A stretch of DNA of 64,000 bases from Allobosea lupini (GTDB lineage Bacteria; Pseudomonadota; Alphaproteobacteria; Rhizobiales; Beijerinckiaceae), in the NCBI RefSeq assembly GCF_900109525.1, contig NZ_FOAN01000014.1:37134-101133 (forward strand), written 5' to 3'. The position numbers and the translations under genes are program-made. Below, in pieces: positions 8,343-16,659 of the stretch. How positions within the stretch are numbered: position 1 is the stretch's first letter; the number at the start of each line of letters is the position of its first letter. The notes beneath the pieces are model-generated. The model was not told the origin of the DNA and searched no databases. It was given only the letters and a program-made list of their open reading frames with translations.

Positions 8343-9377
8343 ATGGACATGAAGACCTTAGCTCTCGCCGCGGCGCTGCTCGCCGGCGGCACCCTCGCCG
8401 CTTCCGCGCAGCAGCTCGCGCCCAGCCCGACGCTCGACGCCATCAAGGCGCGTGGCCATCTCGAATGCGGCGTGCATCTCGGCCTGCCCGGCTTCTCCTT
8501 CGCCAATGACAAGGGCGAATGGACCGGTCTCGACGTCGATTACTGCAAGGCGCTCGCCGCCGCCGTGCTCGGCGACGCCACCAAGGTCAAGTTCACGCCG
8601 ACCTCGGTGCAGCAGCGCTGGCCGATCTTGCAATCGGGCCAGGTCGACCTGCTCTCGCGCAACTCGACCATCACCTTCTCGCGCAACGCCACGCTGGGCC
8701 TGAACTTCCAGGGCATCAACTTCTACGAGGGCCAGACCTTCATCGTCCGCAAGAAGGCGAACGTGAAGTCGGCCGAGGAGCTCGACGGCGCCTCGGTCTG
8801 CGTCGCCGCCGGCTCGACCGAGGAGAAGAACGCCGCCGACTGGTTCCGCGAGCGCAACCTCAAGGTCACCATCACCAACTTCCAGAAGAACGACGACGCG
8901 ATCACGGCCTATGACAGCGGCCGCTGCGACGCCTACACCGCCGGCGTCGGCGCCCTCGCAGGCCAGCGCGCCAAGCTCAAGGTTCCGGACGACCACGTCA
9001 TCCTGACCAAGCCGATCTCGAACGATCCGCAGGGCCCGGTCACCCGCTATGGCGACGAGCGCTGGCAGCTGATCGTGCGCTGGGTGCTGAACGGCACCAT
9101 TGCCGCCGAGATGCTCGGCGTCACCTCCAAGAACGTCGACGAGATGAAGGCCAACTCGAAGAACACCGAGGTCCGCCGCCTGCTCGGCGCCGAGGGCGGC
9201 TTCGGCGCGATGATGGGCCTGCCTGACGACTGGATGTACAAGGCGATCAAGCAGGTCGGCAACTATGGCGAAAGCTTCGAGCGTACCGTTGGCATGGAGT
9301 CGCCGCTGAAGCTCGAGCGCGGCCAGAACCAGCTCTGGACCAAGGGCGGCCTGCTCTTCACCCCGCCGTTCCAGTGA
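8343..9377 (+). CDS. aapJ: General L-amino acid ABC transporter substrate-binding protein
   Basis: About 344 residues; a periplasmic binding protein of the polar/general amino acid class. The signal peptide is MKTLALAAALLAGG to ASAQ. Family segments include RGHLECGVHLGLPGFSF, WTGLDVDYCKALAAAVLGD, RWPILQSGQVDLLSRNSTI and the C-terminal LLFTPPFQ, as in rhizobial AapJ. Two in-frame ATGs (8343 and 8349) are possible; GGGGA at 8337 suits the second slightly better. It heads aapQ and aapM, which form the membrane pore. Confidence 0.9.
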   Translation: MDMKTLALAAALLAGGTLAASAQQLAPSPTLDAIKARGHLECGVHLGLPGFSFANDKGEWTGLDVDYCKALAAAVLGDATKVKFTPTSVQQRWPILQSGQVDLLSRNSTITFSRNATLGLNFQGINFYEGQTFIVRKKANVKSAEELDGASVCVAAGSTEEKNAADWFRERNLKVTITNFQKNDDAITAYDSGRCDAYTAGVGALAGQRAKLKVPDDHVILTKPISNDPQGPVTRYGDERWQLIVRWVLNGTIAAEMLGVTSKNVDEMKANSKNTEVRRLLGAEGGFGAMMGLPDDWMYKAIKQVGNYGESFERTVGMESPLKLERGQNQLWTKGGLLFTPPFQ

Positions 9378-9384
9378 GATGCTC

Positions 9385-9473
9385 CCGAGATGGTCGGGCT
9401 TGACCCGACCATCTCGGAAACCAGCCTTCGTGTCAGGAGATTCTCGGGTCGCAGCTTAGCTGCGCCCGAGAAT
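9385..9473. repeat. Double-hairpin intergenic repeat between aapJ and aapQ
   Basis: The first hairpin has a perfect 14-bp stem (9385-9398 with 9404-9417, loop cttga). The second pairs attctcggg (9440-9448) with cccgagaat (9465-9473). The same pattern of two linked hairpins occurs after aapM. Located after the binding-protein gene, it may attenuate or stabilise transcript ends so that the binding protein is made in excess over the permeases. Confidence 0.75.
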
Positions 9474-9499
9474 GACGCCCCAAGCCGGACGGCCGCCCC

Positions 9500-10663
9500 T
9501 TGAGCAAAGCCTTCGCCTTCATCAACGACAAGCGCGTCCGCGACGTCTTCTACCAGGCGGCGCTGTTGATCGGCCTCGTGGCGCTGCTGGTCTATTTCAT
9601 CCGCAACGCCTCGCAGAACATGGTCCAGGCCGGCATCGCCTCGGGCTTCGACTTCCTCTGGCGCACCTCGGGCATCGAGGTGCCCTTCGTCCTGACCAAC
9701 TACACCCAGTCCGACAACATCCTCGCGCTGTTCTGGGCCGGCGTCGCCAATACGATGCTGGTGACGGTGATCGCGCTGGTGCTGTCGACCGCGCTCGGCT
9801 TCCTGATCGGCATCGCCAGGCTCTCCTCGATCTGGCTCGTCCAGGCGATCGCGGGCGCCTATGTCGAGTTCGTCCGCAATATCCCGCTCTTGTTCTTCGT
9901 GCTGTTCTGGTATTTCGGCGTCATCGCCGCTCTGCCCGCCCCGCGTGAGAGCCTCTCGGTCTTCGGCGTCGCCTTCCTCAACAATCGCGGCCTGACCATT
10001 CCGCTGCCCGATGCCGGCGCGAACTTCAAATACGCCTTCATCGCGATCGCGATCTCCTGCCTGCTGCACTGGCTCTTCCTGCGCTGGGCCAGGCGACGCA
10101 AGGAGGAGACCGGACAGGACGCGCCGATCCTGCGCGTCGGTCTCGTCCTGCTGCTGCTCATCCCCGCCCTCGCGCTCGCCTGGGCGACGCTGGCGACGCG
10201 CTGGGACATTCCCGTGCTGCGCGGCTTCAATTATCGCGGCGGCTTCGTCGTCATCCCCGAATTCGTCGCGCTGCTCGCGGCGCTGGTCACCTACACCGCC
10301 GGCTTCATCGCCGAGATCGTGCGCGGCGGCATCCAGTCGGTGCCGCACGGCCAGATCGAGGCGTCGAGCGCGCTGGGCCTGCGCCCCGGCCCGACGCTGC
10401 GGCTCGTCACCATCCCGCAGGCACTGCGAGTGATGACGCCGCCGATGACCAACCAGTACCTCAACGTTCTCAAGAACTCGTCCTTCGGCGCCGCCATCGC
10501 CTATCCCGACGTGGTCAGCCTGTTCATGGGCTCGGCGCTCAACAACACCGGCCAGGCGATCGAGATCATCGCCATGACGCTTGCAGTCTATCTCGTCATC
10601 GGCCTCGCGGTCTCGGCCTTCATGAACTGGTACAATGCTCGCATCGCGCTGGTGACCAGATGA
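9500..10663 (+). CDS. aapQ: General L-amino acid ABC transporter permease
   Basis: A 387-residue inner-membrane permease of the His/Glu/Gln/Arg/opine type. Visible are an N-terminal membrane segment after KRVRDVFYQAALLIGL, the AapQ-typical long periplasmic insert, and the ATPase-coupling EAA loop around QIEASSALGLRPGPTLRLV, followed by IPQALRVMTPPMTNQYLN. The start is TTG at 9500, giving MSKAFAFIND; no better start exists in frame. It overlaps aapM by 4 bases. Confidence 0.88.
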   Translation: MSKAFAFINDKRVRDVFYQAALLIGLVALLVYFIRNASQNMVQAGIASGFDFLWRTSGIEVPFVLTNYTQSDNILALFWAGVANTMLVTVIALVLSTALGFLIGIARLSSIWLVQAIAGAYVEFVRNIPLLFFVLFWYFGVIAALPAPRESLSVFGVAFLNNRGLTIPLPDAGANFKYAFIAIAISCLLHWLFLRWARRRKEETGQDAPILRVGLVLLLLIPALALAWATLATRWDIPVLRGFNYRGGFVVIPEFVALLAALVTYTAGFIAEIVRGGIQSVPHGQIEASSALGLRPGPTLRLVTIPQALRVMTPPMTNQYLNVLKNSSFGAAIAYPDVVSLFMGSALNNTGQAIEIIAMTLAVYLVIGLAVSAFMNWYNARIALVTR

Positions 10664-11706
10664 GCGCCGCCGCATCCCTCCCGACCAACTGGCGCGAGCG
10701 CCTGTTCGGATCGCCGACCATCACCGTGGTGACGCTGCTGCTCGCCGCGTTGATCGCCTGGATCGCCGTGCCGATCATCCGCTGGGCCCTGATCGACGCG
10801 ACCTGGAGCGGCCAGACCCGCGCCGACTGCGCCGGCACCGGCGCCTGCTGGGTCTTCATCAAGGCCCGCTTCGGCCAGTTCATGTACGGCTTCTATCCCA
10901 TCGAGGAGCGCTGGCGGCCGAACCTTGCCGGCATCCTCTTCGCGCTCTCCGGCGCCGCGATCGTCTTCGCGCCGAAGCGGCTGAAGCTGGGCCTCGGCCT
11001 CGCTGCGCTCGTCATCCTGCCACCGCTCGGAATCTGGCTGCTCGCCGGCGGCTTCGGCCTCAGGCCGATCGAGACGCGCGAATGGGGCGGGCTGATGCTG
11101 ACCGTCTTCATCTCGATCTATGCCAGCCTGATCGCGATCCCGCTCGGCATCCTGCTCGCGCTCGGCCGCCAGTCCGAGCTCAAGGTGGTCAAGCTGATCT
11201 CGGTGCTGTTCATCGAGTTCTGGCGCGGCGTTCCGATCATCGCGGTGATCTTCCTGGCCTCGCTGCTGCTGCCGCTGATCATGCCGGCCGGCATCGGCGT
11301 CGACCGGCTGGCCCGCGCCGTCATCGGCCTCGGCTTCTGCATCGCCGCCTATATGGCCGAAGCCGTGCGCGGCGGCCTGCAGGCGCTGCCGAGGGGCCAG
11401 CGCGAGGCGGCGACCGCGCTCGGCCTGTCCTACTGGAAGGCGACCTGGTTCATCATCCTGCCGCAGGCGCTGCGCATCTCGCTGCCGGCGATCACCAACG
11501 AGTTCATCGCGCTGGTCAAGAACACCACACTGGTGCTGGTGGTCTCGATCCTCGACCTGCTCGGCATCGCCCAGGCCTCGCTCGCCGATCCCGCCTGGGT
11601 CGGCATGAACATGGAGGCCTATGTCTTCTCCGGCGCCATCTACTGGCTGATCTGCTTTGCGCTCTCGCGCTGGAGCAAGAGCCTGGAGACCAAGCGGGGG
11701 CGGTAG
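10660..11706 (+). CDS. aapM: General L-amino acid ABC transporter permease
   Basis: A 348-residue membrane permease that pairs with AapQ. Landmarks are the N-terminal membrane segment after NWRERLFGSPTITVVTLLL, FIEFWRGVPIIAVIF, and the coupling loop GQREAATALGLSYWKATW followed by LPQALRISLPAITNEFI. The ATG overlaps the aapQ stop (ATGA). The aapP ATPase gene that normally follows is absent: the next gene, after a palindromic repeat, is an unrelated membrane protein. Confidence 0.88.
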   Translation: MSAAASLPTNWRERLFGSPTITVVTLLLAALIAWIAVPIIRWALIDATWSGQTRADCAGTGACWVFIKARFGQFMYGFYPIEERWRPNLAGILFALSGAAIVFAPKRLKLGLGLAALVILPPLGIWLLAGGFGLRPIETREWGGLMLTVFISIYASLIAIPLGILLALGRQSELKVVKLISVLFIEFWRGVPIIAVIFLASLLLPLIMPAGIGVDRLARAVIGLGFCIAAYMAEAVRGGLQALPRGQREAATALGLSYWKATWFIILPQALRISLPAITNEFIALVKNTTLVLVVSILDLLGIAQASLADPAWVGMNMEAYVFSGAIYWLICFALSRWSKSLETKRGR

Positions 11707-11723
11707 CGGGTCCACAGCGCGTC

Positions 11724-11822
11724 ATGCTCGGGCTCGACCCGAGCATCTCAGGCCGGAGGACCTCCAGCTAGCGCCTTCTCGTCATGAGATTCTCGGGTCT
11801 GCGCTTCGCTCCGCCCGAGAAT
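11724..11822. repeat. Double-hairpin intergenic repeat after aapM
   Basis: The first hairpin pairs atgctcggg (11724-11732) with cccgagcat (11738-11746) around the loop ctcga. The second pairs attctcggg (11789-11797) with cccgagaat (11814-11822). It matches the arrangement between aapJ and aapQ and lacks a T-run. It probably belongs to the same dispersed repeat family and may also end the aap transcript. Confidence 0.75.
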
Positions 11823-11864
11823 GACGGGTTCATTCGGAAGCGATGAGCCTGTACAACCCAGCCC

Positions 11865-13166
11865 ATGCAAGAGACCGTCGGCCTCGCCCGCCTCTTCCTC
11901 CGGCTCTGGCGCCAGGCCTGGCCCGTCCTGCTGCTGCTCGCGACGCTCGGCTCCATTGCCAATGAGCTGTTGCTGCCGCTGGCAGTGAGGCTCGGCTATC
12001 TCAACAGCCTCGCGGGCTTCGCCATGCTCGCGCTGCTGGTCCTCGCCAAGCTCGTCGTCACCGTGCTGATGTTCATCGCCTTGCGGCCCTATCTGCCGGC
12101 GGTCTCGGCCCTACAGATCGCCGGCGCGAGCCAGCAGCCCGACACACCGCAGCCGGCCGGTGCGCGCGCCGTGATCGGGCTCGTGGCTCTCGCCCTCGTC
12201 CCGTTCTTCGCCTACTACGCCGCCTGGGGCTTTCTCGGCGACACCGTCCGCGACTATTCGGTCAGGGCGCTGTCGGAAGCCGGCTTCGGCGAGAAGCTCG
12301 ATGTCCTCGCCGTGCCGCTTTCACTCTGGCTCGCGCTCGCCATCGGCCTTGCCTGGCTGGTGCGCAAGCTCGCCAAAGCCGCCCAGAGCCGTCGGCCCTC
12401 GCCCTTCTGGCAGTTCCTGGTGATCGCTTGCGATGCCAATTGGATCTTCGTCGGCCTCTACGCCCTGTCCCGCTGGAAGGACACGGCCTGGACCTGGCTC
12501 AAGACCGTCGCCCTGCCCTATCTCCGGCACATCCAGGACTGGACGCTGTCGCTGATCGGCAAGGCCCAGGCGGCGACGCCGGAGGCGATCGACCTCGCTG
12601 CACCGCCTTTCAGCACCAGCCTGCAGAGCCTCTTCCTCTATGCATTGCTACCGCTGGTCTGGCTGCTGATGGCCGCGACGGTCTATGGCTATGACGCCAA
12701 GGACCCGTCCGCGCTCGCCCGCGACCGGCGCGCCGCCGCCGCTCTGGCGCGCTGGCAAGCGGCGCCGAAGGCTATTCGCGACTTCGCCGAGCATTTCATC
12801 GGCGGCTATCGCTCGCGCTATCTGCCGGTCGTCAACAGCGTCCGTCTCGCCTTCGGCGCCAGCCTTTCGGTGCTGATCGCGCTCGTCGTCGGCTATCGCT
12901 TCATCGGCTTCGCCGCAGCCTGGCTCTGGATCGGCCTTACTCTCCTGATCGGCCCGCTCGATCTCGACAGTTGGCAGGTGATCGCCAACGCCATCGCCTT
13001 CCTGCTCGGCGGCCCCAGCGAAATCCGCGGCGGCATCCTGGTCGAGAGCCTGCGCATCTGCCTGCTGGCGGCAGTCATGGAGACCGCCGTCGCCGCGCAG
13101 AGCCGTAGCGGCGCTAGCCCGGAATCTCGAAGCGCAGATAGTGCGGCCGCCCGGCCGGCAGGCTGA
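11865..13166 (+). CDS. Polytopic membrane protein of unknown function
   Basis: 433 residues with about nine hydrophobic segments, the first at VLLLLATLGSIANELLLPLA and the last around AAWLWIGLTLLIGPLDLDS. A loop between segments carries DAKDPSALARDRRAAAAL, and the C-terminal tail is Ser/Ala-rich and polar. No family was recognised. Its 3' end overlaps the convergent gene by 53 bases. Its neighbours on the other strand are three small membrane-anchored proteins of similar novelty, suggesting a shared envelope function, but this is inference. Confidence 0.6.
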   Translation: MQETVGLARLFLRLWRQAWPVLLLLATLGSIANELLLPLAVRLGYLNSLAGFAMLALLVLAKLVVTVLMFIALRPYLPAVSALQIAGASQQPDTPQPAGARAVIGLVALALVPFFAYYAAWGFLGDTVRDYSVRALSEAGFGEKLDVLAVPLSLWLALAIGLAWLVRKLAKAAQSRRPSPFWQFLVIACDANWIFVGLYALSRWKDTAWTWLKTVALPYLRHIQDWTLSLIGKAQAATPEAIDLAAPPFSTSLQSLFLYALLPLVWLLMAATVYGYDAKDPSALARDRRAAAALARWQAAPKAIRDFAEHFIGGYRSRYLPVVNSVRLAFGASLSVLIALVVGYRFIGFAAAWLWIGLTLLIGPLDLDSWQVIANAIAFLLGGPSEIRGGILVESLRICLLAAVMETAVAAQSRSGASPESRSADSAAARPAG

Positions 13167-13677
13167 GCACCGGCCTGACTTGCCGGTCCATCCCGGCCGG
13201 CAGCACGAAGCCCTCGCTGACTCTGAGTGTCACGCCGGCGGTCGGCTTGCTCGCCAGCGCCTGCGTGCAGGTCGGAATGGTCCGACCACGCCGCTCCGGC
13301 AGGCGATTGACCTCGCTCGGCGTCAGGAATTGCGGCGACCAGCGCCGTCCGTCCGGCGCTTCCAGCACCAGCCGGCACGGCAGCACGGCGAAAGCCTCGG
13401 GATCGCGCACCACCGCTTCCATGTCGAGCAGCATGACGGCCCGGCCATCCGCTCGCTCGGCGACACGGCGCAGACCCATCAGCTTCCAGTCGGCGCCGCC
13501 AAGGCTCGCTGCGGTGCTGGCCGGGACCTCCCGCGCGAAGAGCTCTCGCGAGCGCCACCACTCCCACGCATTCTCATGGGATTGCAGGACAATGCCGAGC
13601 GCCAGCGCCATCGGCAGCGCCCAAAGACTGATACGCCGCATCCGCAAGACACTCGGCGAGACCACAGCCTCACTCAT
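13114..13677 (-). CDS. Membrane-anchored extracytoplasmic protein, trio member 3
   Basis: 187 residues. One N-terminal hydrophobic helix (ISLWALPMALALGIVLQS) anchors a periplasmic domain that looks beta-rich: GRAVMLLDMEAVVRDPEAF, LVLEAPDGRRWSPQF and a closing LSLPAGRPHYLRFEIPG. It resembles the other two trio members in layout. Its start overlaps the preceding gene by 8 bases, so the three are translationally coupled. Two cysteines (one in LPCRLVL, one in TIPTCTQAL) could form a disulfide. No assigned family. Confidence 0.6.
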   Translation of the reverse strand: MSEAVVSPSVLRMRRISLWALPMALALGIVLQSHENAWEWWRSRELFAREVPASTAASLGGADWKLMGLRRVAERADGRAVMLLDMEAVVRDPEAFAVLPCRLVLEAPDGRRWSPQFLTPSEVNRLPERRGRTIPTCTQALASKPTAGVTLRVSEGFVLPAGMDRQVRPVLSLPAGRPHYLRFEIPG

Positions 13678-14236
13678 AGGCGAGCTCGCTCAGGTCGATC
13701 AGCGGCGCAGGCGTGTCCAGCGTCGCGGGCAAGGCGATCTCCGCCTGCGTATCCAGCCGCGGCCAGCGCGAGGCGGCCACCAGCAGCGTCGCGCCCGCGA
13801 CCGATTCGCGCGGGATCTCGAAGATGACGAGACCCCGCTGCGGCAGGCCGGGCTCGAGCCGGTCCGTTCCGAGCAGGCGCGGCGCGCCCTGAAACCGCGG
13901 GCTGGCGACGAAACGCGCACCCTGCGCGCTGCGCCAGATCGCGCTGCCGACATTGACTGATGCGGGCTGGGCTTCGAGAGCGGCGATCACCAGCGCGAAC
14001 ACCCCGCCCGTATCGCGCTCGACCTCGCGGCCATAGGCCTTGAAGCGCAGTCTCTCGGCGAGCAGCACCTTATCGGCCCGCACCGAGAAAGTCCGGCCGG
14101 TCAGCGTCTCGCCAATTTTACCCGTAAGCGGGATCGGCCCGGTGATCTCGGCATAGCCCGGCGTATAGCGCTGCATGCCGACAAGCAGCACGGCCGCCAG
14201 CACCAGCGCGCCGAGCTTGGCGAAAGCACCGCTCAC
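13670..14236 (-). CDS. Membrane-anchored extracytoplasmic protein, trio member 2
   Basis: 188 residues: an N-terminal anchor (LGALVLAAVLLVGMQRY), then a beta-sandwich-like domain with GGVFALVIAALEAQPASVN, LEPGLPQRGLVIFEIP and a Pro-rich tail. The pattern of a free-ligand segment followed by a loop of the LxPGLPxR type recalls DUF4352-like immunoglobulin folds; this is a structural guess. It overlaps both neighbours (4 bases upstream, 8 downstream), indicating an operon. Confidence 0.6.
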   Translation of the reverse strand: MSGAFAKLGALVLAAVLLVGMQRYTPGYAEITGPIPLTGKIGETLTGRTFSVRADKVLLAERLRFKAYGREVERDTGGVFALVIAALEAQPASVNVGSAIWRSAQGARFVASPRFQGAPRLLGTDRLEPGLPQRGLVIFEIPRESVAGATLLVAASRWPRLDTQAEIALPATLDTPAPLIDLSELAYE

Positions 14237-14829
14237 GGCTTCACCTCGACGCGGGCGACCGGCAGGGTGGCAGCCGCGATCGGCTTGCGGTTGAACCAGC
14301 CCGGCGCGGCGAGCAGATTGTCGCGCGGCTTGAAGGTCTCGCCATTGACGACGAGGCGCAATCGCTCCGGCGGCTTCGCGCCGGGCGCCAGCCGCCAGAT
14401 CACCTGCACGCGCTCGGGCAAGCCCGGCTGCAAGGCGCTCAGCATGGCCTTGTCGCGCATCAGCCAGAAGGTCGGACTGGGCTGCAGCCCCTCGACCGGT
14501 GGATCGACGATGAGGATGCGCGCGAAGGTATTGTCGGTTTCAGAGCTGCGATTGCCGACGTCAAGATCGAGCGCCAGGAACTGCGCGCCGTCGGGCGCAG
14601 GCGGTCCGTCCGGCCGCGACTGCGTCGTCAGCCTGGCCTCATGCAGCGCGATGCGCCACCGGCCGGCATCGAGCGGCGTGCCGGCGGCGAGCGCCGGCAG
14701 CACCGGCGGCTCCAGCGCTTCGAGCAGGCTTTGGCCGGAGGTGATGGCGAGCGCCAGCAATCCGCCGATGCCGATCGTGAGCTTCGAGCTGATGGCCTGG
14801 CGCAAGCCCGCCAGCCAGGAGACAATCAT
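14233..14829 (-). CDS. Membrane-anchored extracytoplasmic protein, trio member 1
   Basis: 198 residues, first gene of the trio. A hydrophobic helix near residues 18-35 (KLTIGIGGLLALAITSG) is followed by an extracytoplasmic domain with AQFLALDLDVGNRSSETDN, LQPGLPERVQVIWRLAPG and a C-terminal basic segment. The LQPGLPER loop matches LEPGLPQR in trio member 2, suggesting shared ancestry. It lies 73 bases downstream of acetoacetate decarboxylase on the same strand, so it may be read through from the ketone-body operon. Confidence 0.6.
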   Translation of the reverse strand: MIVSWLAGLRQAISSKLTIGIGGLLALAITSGQSLLEALEPPVLPALAAGTPLDAGRWRIALHEARLTTQSRPDGPPAPDGAQFLALDLDVGNRSSETDNTFARILIVDPPVEGLQPSPTFWLMRDKAMLSALQPGLPERVQVIWRLAPGAKPPERLRLVVNGETFKPRDNLLAAPGWFNRKPIAAATLPVARVEVKP

Positions 14830-14902
14830 GCGCGCACTGAGATCCTTCGCGCCCCCCGGCGCGGCAAGATAGTCGGCGCGGCCGCGAGTGCAACCCGCAG
14901 TA

Positions 14903-15649
14903 TCAGCCTTTCATGTAGTCGTGGATCTTGCGGCCGAAGGGCAGCGTCAGGTCGGCGATGAAGTGATGCGCACCCAGCACCTTGCGCACCGGCAGATCGG
15001 CGACCGGCGCGTTGACGTGCGGGATCAGGTGGAGCCGGCCCGGGCCGATCCAGGAACCCTTCACCGTGATGTCGGTGAGGTTGAGCGCGACGAGCTGGCA
15101 GATCTCCGGCTCGCCGTCGACGCCGGGGATGATCTTCAGGTTGACCTGCGTCTTGGTCAGCATCGCGGTGGTCTTCACGCCGTTGCCGGCGAGGCTTTCG
15201 TGCTTGTAGCCCATCGTGCCCATGGCGACCTGCTGGCCGGCATATTCGAGCGTGCCGGTCAGGGTGTCCTTGACCACTTCGAGCTTGGGATGGGCGTACT
15301 TCTTCGGGAAGCCCCAGATTTCGCGGCCGGCCGAGATCGGCGGCTCGATGTCGAGATACATCTGCGAGACGAAGCTGACCTCCTCCTCGCCGAACAGGCA
15401 GGGGATGACGATGCCGGTCTCGGTATAGGTGCCGAAGCCGGAGGAATCCGGCATTTTGATCCACTCGTAATGCACGATCGGCTGCGCTGTCGGCATCAGC
15501 GGCTCGGGCAGGTGGTGGCGGATCAGCTCCGGATCGGTCTCGTAGCTGATCACCATGTATTCGCGGTCGATGAAGCGATAGGGCCCGGCCGGATAGCTCG
15601 GCCCGGCGAGCGGCATCGAGGGCAGGTCGAGGATCTGCTGGCGGTTCAT
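14903..15649 (-). CDS. adc: Acetoacetate decarboxylase
   Basis: 248 residues. It should decarboxylate acetoacetate to acetone and CO2 through a Schiff base. The active-site lysine region is REIWGFPKKYAHPK, and further family segments are SFVSQMYLDIEPPISAG and GAHHFIADLTLPFG. The ATG at 15649 follows the 3-hydroxybutyrate dehydrogenase stop by 10 bases; longer frames upstream overlap that gene. Together with the dehydrogenase and patatin it makes a ketone-body/polyhydroxybutyrate degradation module. Confidence 0.88.
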   Translation of the reverse strand: MNRQQILDLPSMPLAGPSYPAGPYRFIDREYMVISYETDPELIRHHLPEPLMPTAQPIVHYEWIKMPDSSGFGTYTETGIVIPCLFGEEEVSFVSQMYLDIEPPISAGREIWGFPKKYAHPKLEVVKDTLTGTLEYAGQQVAMGTMGYKHESLAGNGVKTTAMLTKTQVNLKIIPGVDGEPEICQLVALNLTDITVKGSWIGPGRLHLIPHVNAPVADLPVRKVLGAHHFIADLTLPFGRKIHDYMKG

Positions 15650-15659
15650 GGCGATGCCC

Positions 15660-16442
15660 TCACTGCGCGGTCCAGCCGCCATCGACCGGCAGGATGACGC
15701 CGGTGATCGACTTTGCCGCATCGGAAGCCAGGAAGACAGCGAGCGCCGCCACCTCCTCGCTGGTGACGAACTGCTTGGTCGGCTGCGCGTGCAGCAGCAC
15801 GTCGTTGACGACCTGCTCCTTGGTGAGATTGCGCGCCGCCATGGTCTCGGGGATCTGCTTCTCGACCAGCGGCGTCCAGACATAGCCGGGACAGATCGCG
15901 TTGGCGGTAATACCGAAGGTCGCCGCTTCCAGCGCGACCGTCTTGGTCAGCCCGGCGATGCCATGCTTGGCCGCGACATAGGCCGATTTGAACGGCGAGG
16001 CGACCAGCGCATGGGCCGAGGCCGTGTTGATGATCCGGCCCCATTTGCGTTGCTTCATGCCCGGCAGCGCCGCACGGATGGCATGGAAGGCAGCCGAGAG
16101 GTTGATCGCGATGATCGCGTCCCATTTCTCGACCGGGAATTCCTCTATGGCTGCGACGAACTGGATGCCGGCATTGTTGACGAGGATGTCGACGCCGCCG
16201 AACTCGGCTTCCGCCTCGGCGATCATCGCAGCGATCGCCCCGCCATGGGCCATGTCGGCCGGCGAATAGCGTGCCTTCACGCCGAAATCGGCCTCTATGC
16301 CAACGCGCTCCTGCTCGATCGCCTCCGGCGCGCCAAAGCCGTTGATGACGATGTTGGCGTCCTCCGCCGCATAGGCGCGGGCGATGGCGAGGCCGATGCC
16401 GGAGGTCGAGCCGGTGACGACGGCCGTCTTGCCTTTGAGCAT
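15660..16442 (-). CDS. bdhA: 3-hydroxybutyrate dehydrogenase (first copy)
   Basis: 260 residues of the short-chain dehydrogenase family, oxidising 3-hydroxybutyrate to acetoacetate with NAD. Visible are the cofactor loop TGSTSGIGLAIA at residues 10-21, NNAG in VDILVNNAGIQF, and the catalytic Ser-Tyr-Lys set in TASAHALVASPFKSAYVAAKHG. The segment ICPGYVWTPLVEKQIP is characteristic of BdhA. The ATG at 16442 is preceded by GGGGAG. It is the first gene of a minus-strand operon with adc and is divergent from the patatin gene. A second copy lies at 57531-58361. Confidence 0.9.
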   Translation of the reverse strand: MLKGKTAVVTGSTSGIGLAIARAYAAEDANIVINGFGAPEAIEQERVGIEADFGVKARYSPADMAHGGAIAAMIAEAEAEFGGVDILVNNAGIQFVAAIEEFPVEKWDAIIAINLSAAFHAIRAALPGMKQRKWGRIINTASAHALVASPFKSAYVAAKHGIAGLTKTVALEAATFGITANAICPGYVWTPLVEKQIPETMAARNLTKEQVVNDVLLHAQPTKQFVTSEEVAALAVFLASDAAKSITGVILPVDGGWTAQ

Positions 16443-16659
16443 GCGTGATCTCCCCAGCCACGAGGCTGCGACGCGAAGCTGCGTCGCAAGGTCCATGCCG
16501 CTGAGGTGGAAGAGCAAGCTGACGGGGCGATGAAGCTTGCCTGACGGGACAATGACACCGATATCTGGTGCCATCCGCGTCACATGCCTGTCACCGCCCG
16601 CCCCCCAGACATGGGCAACTCCAGCTCTTCCTGACGATCGAGCGAACGGAATCCGCGCC

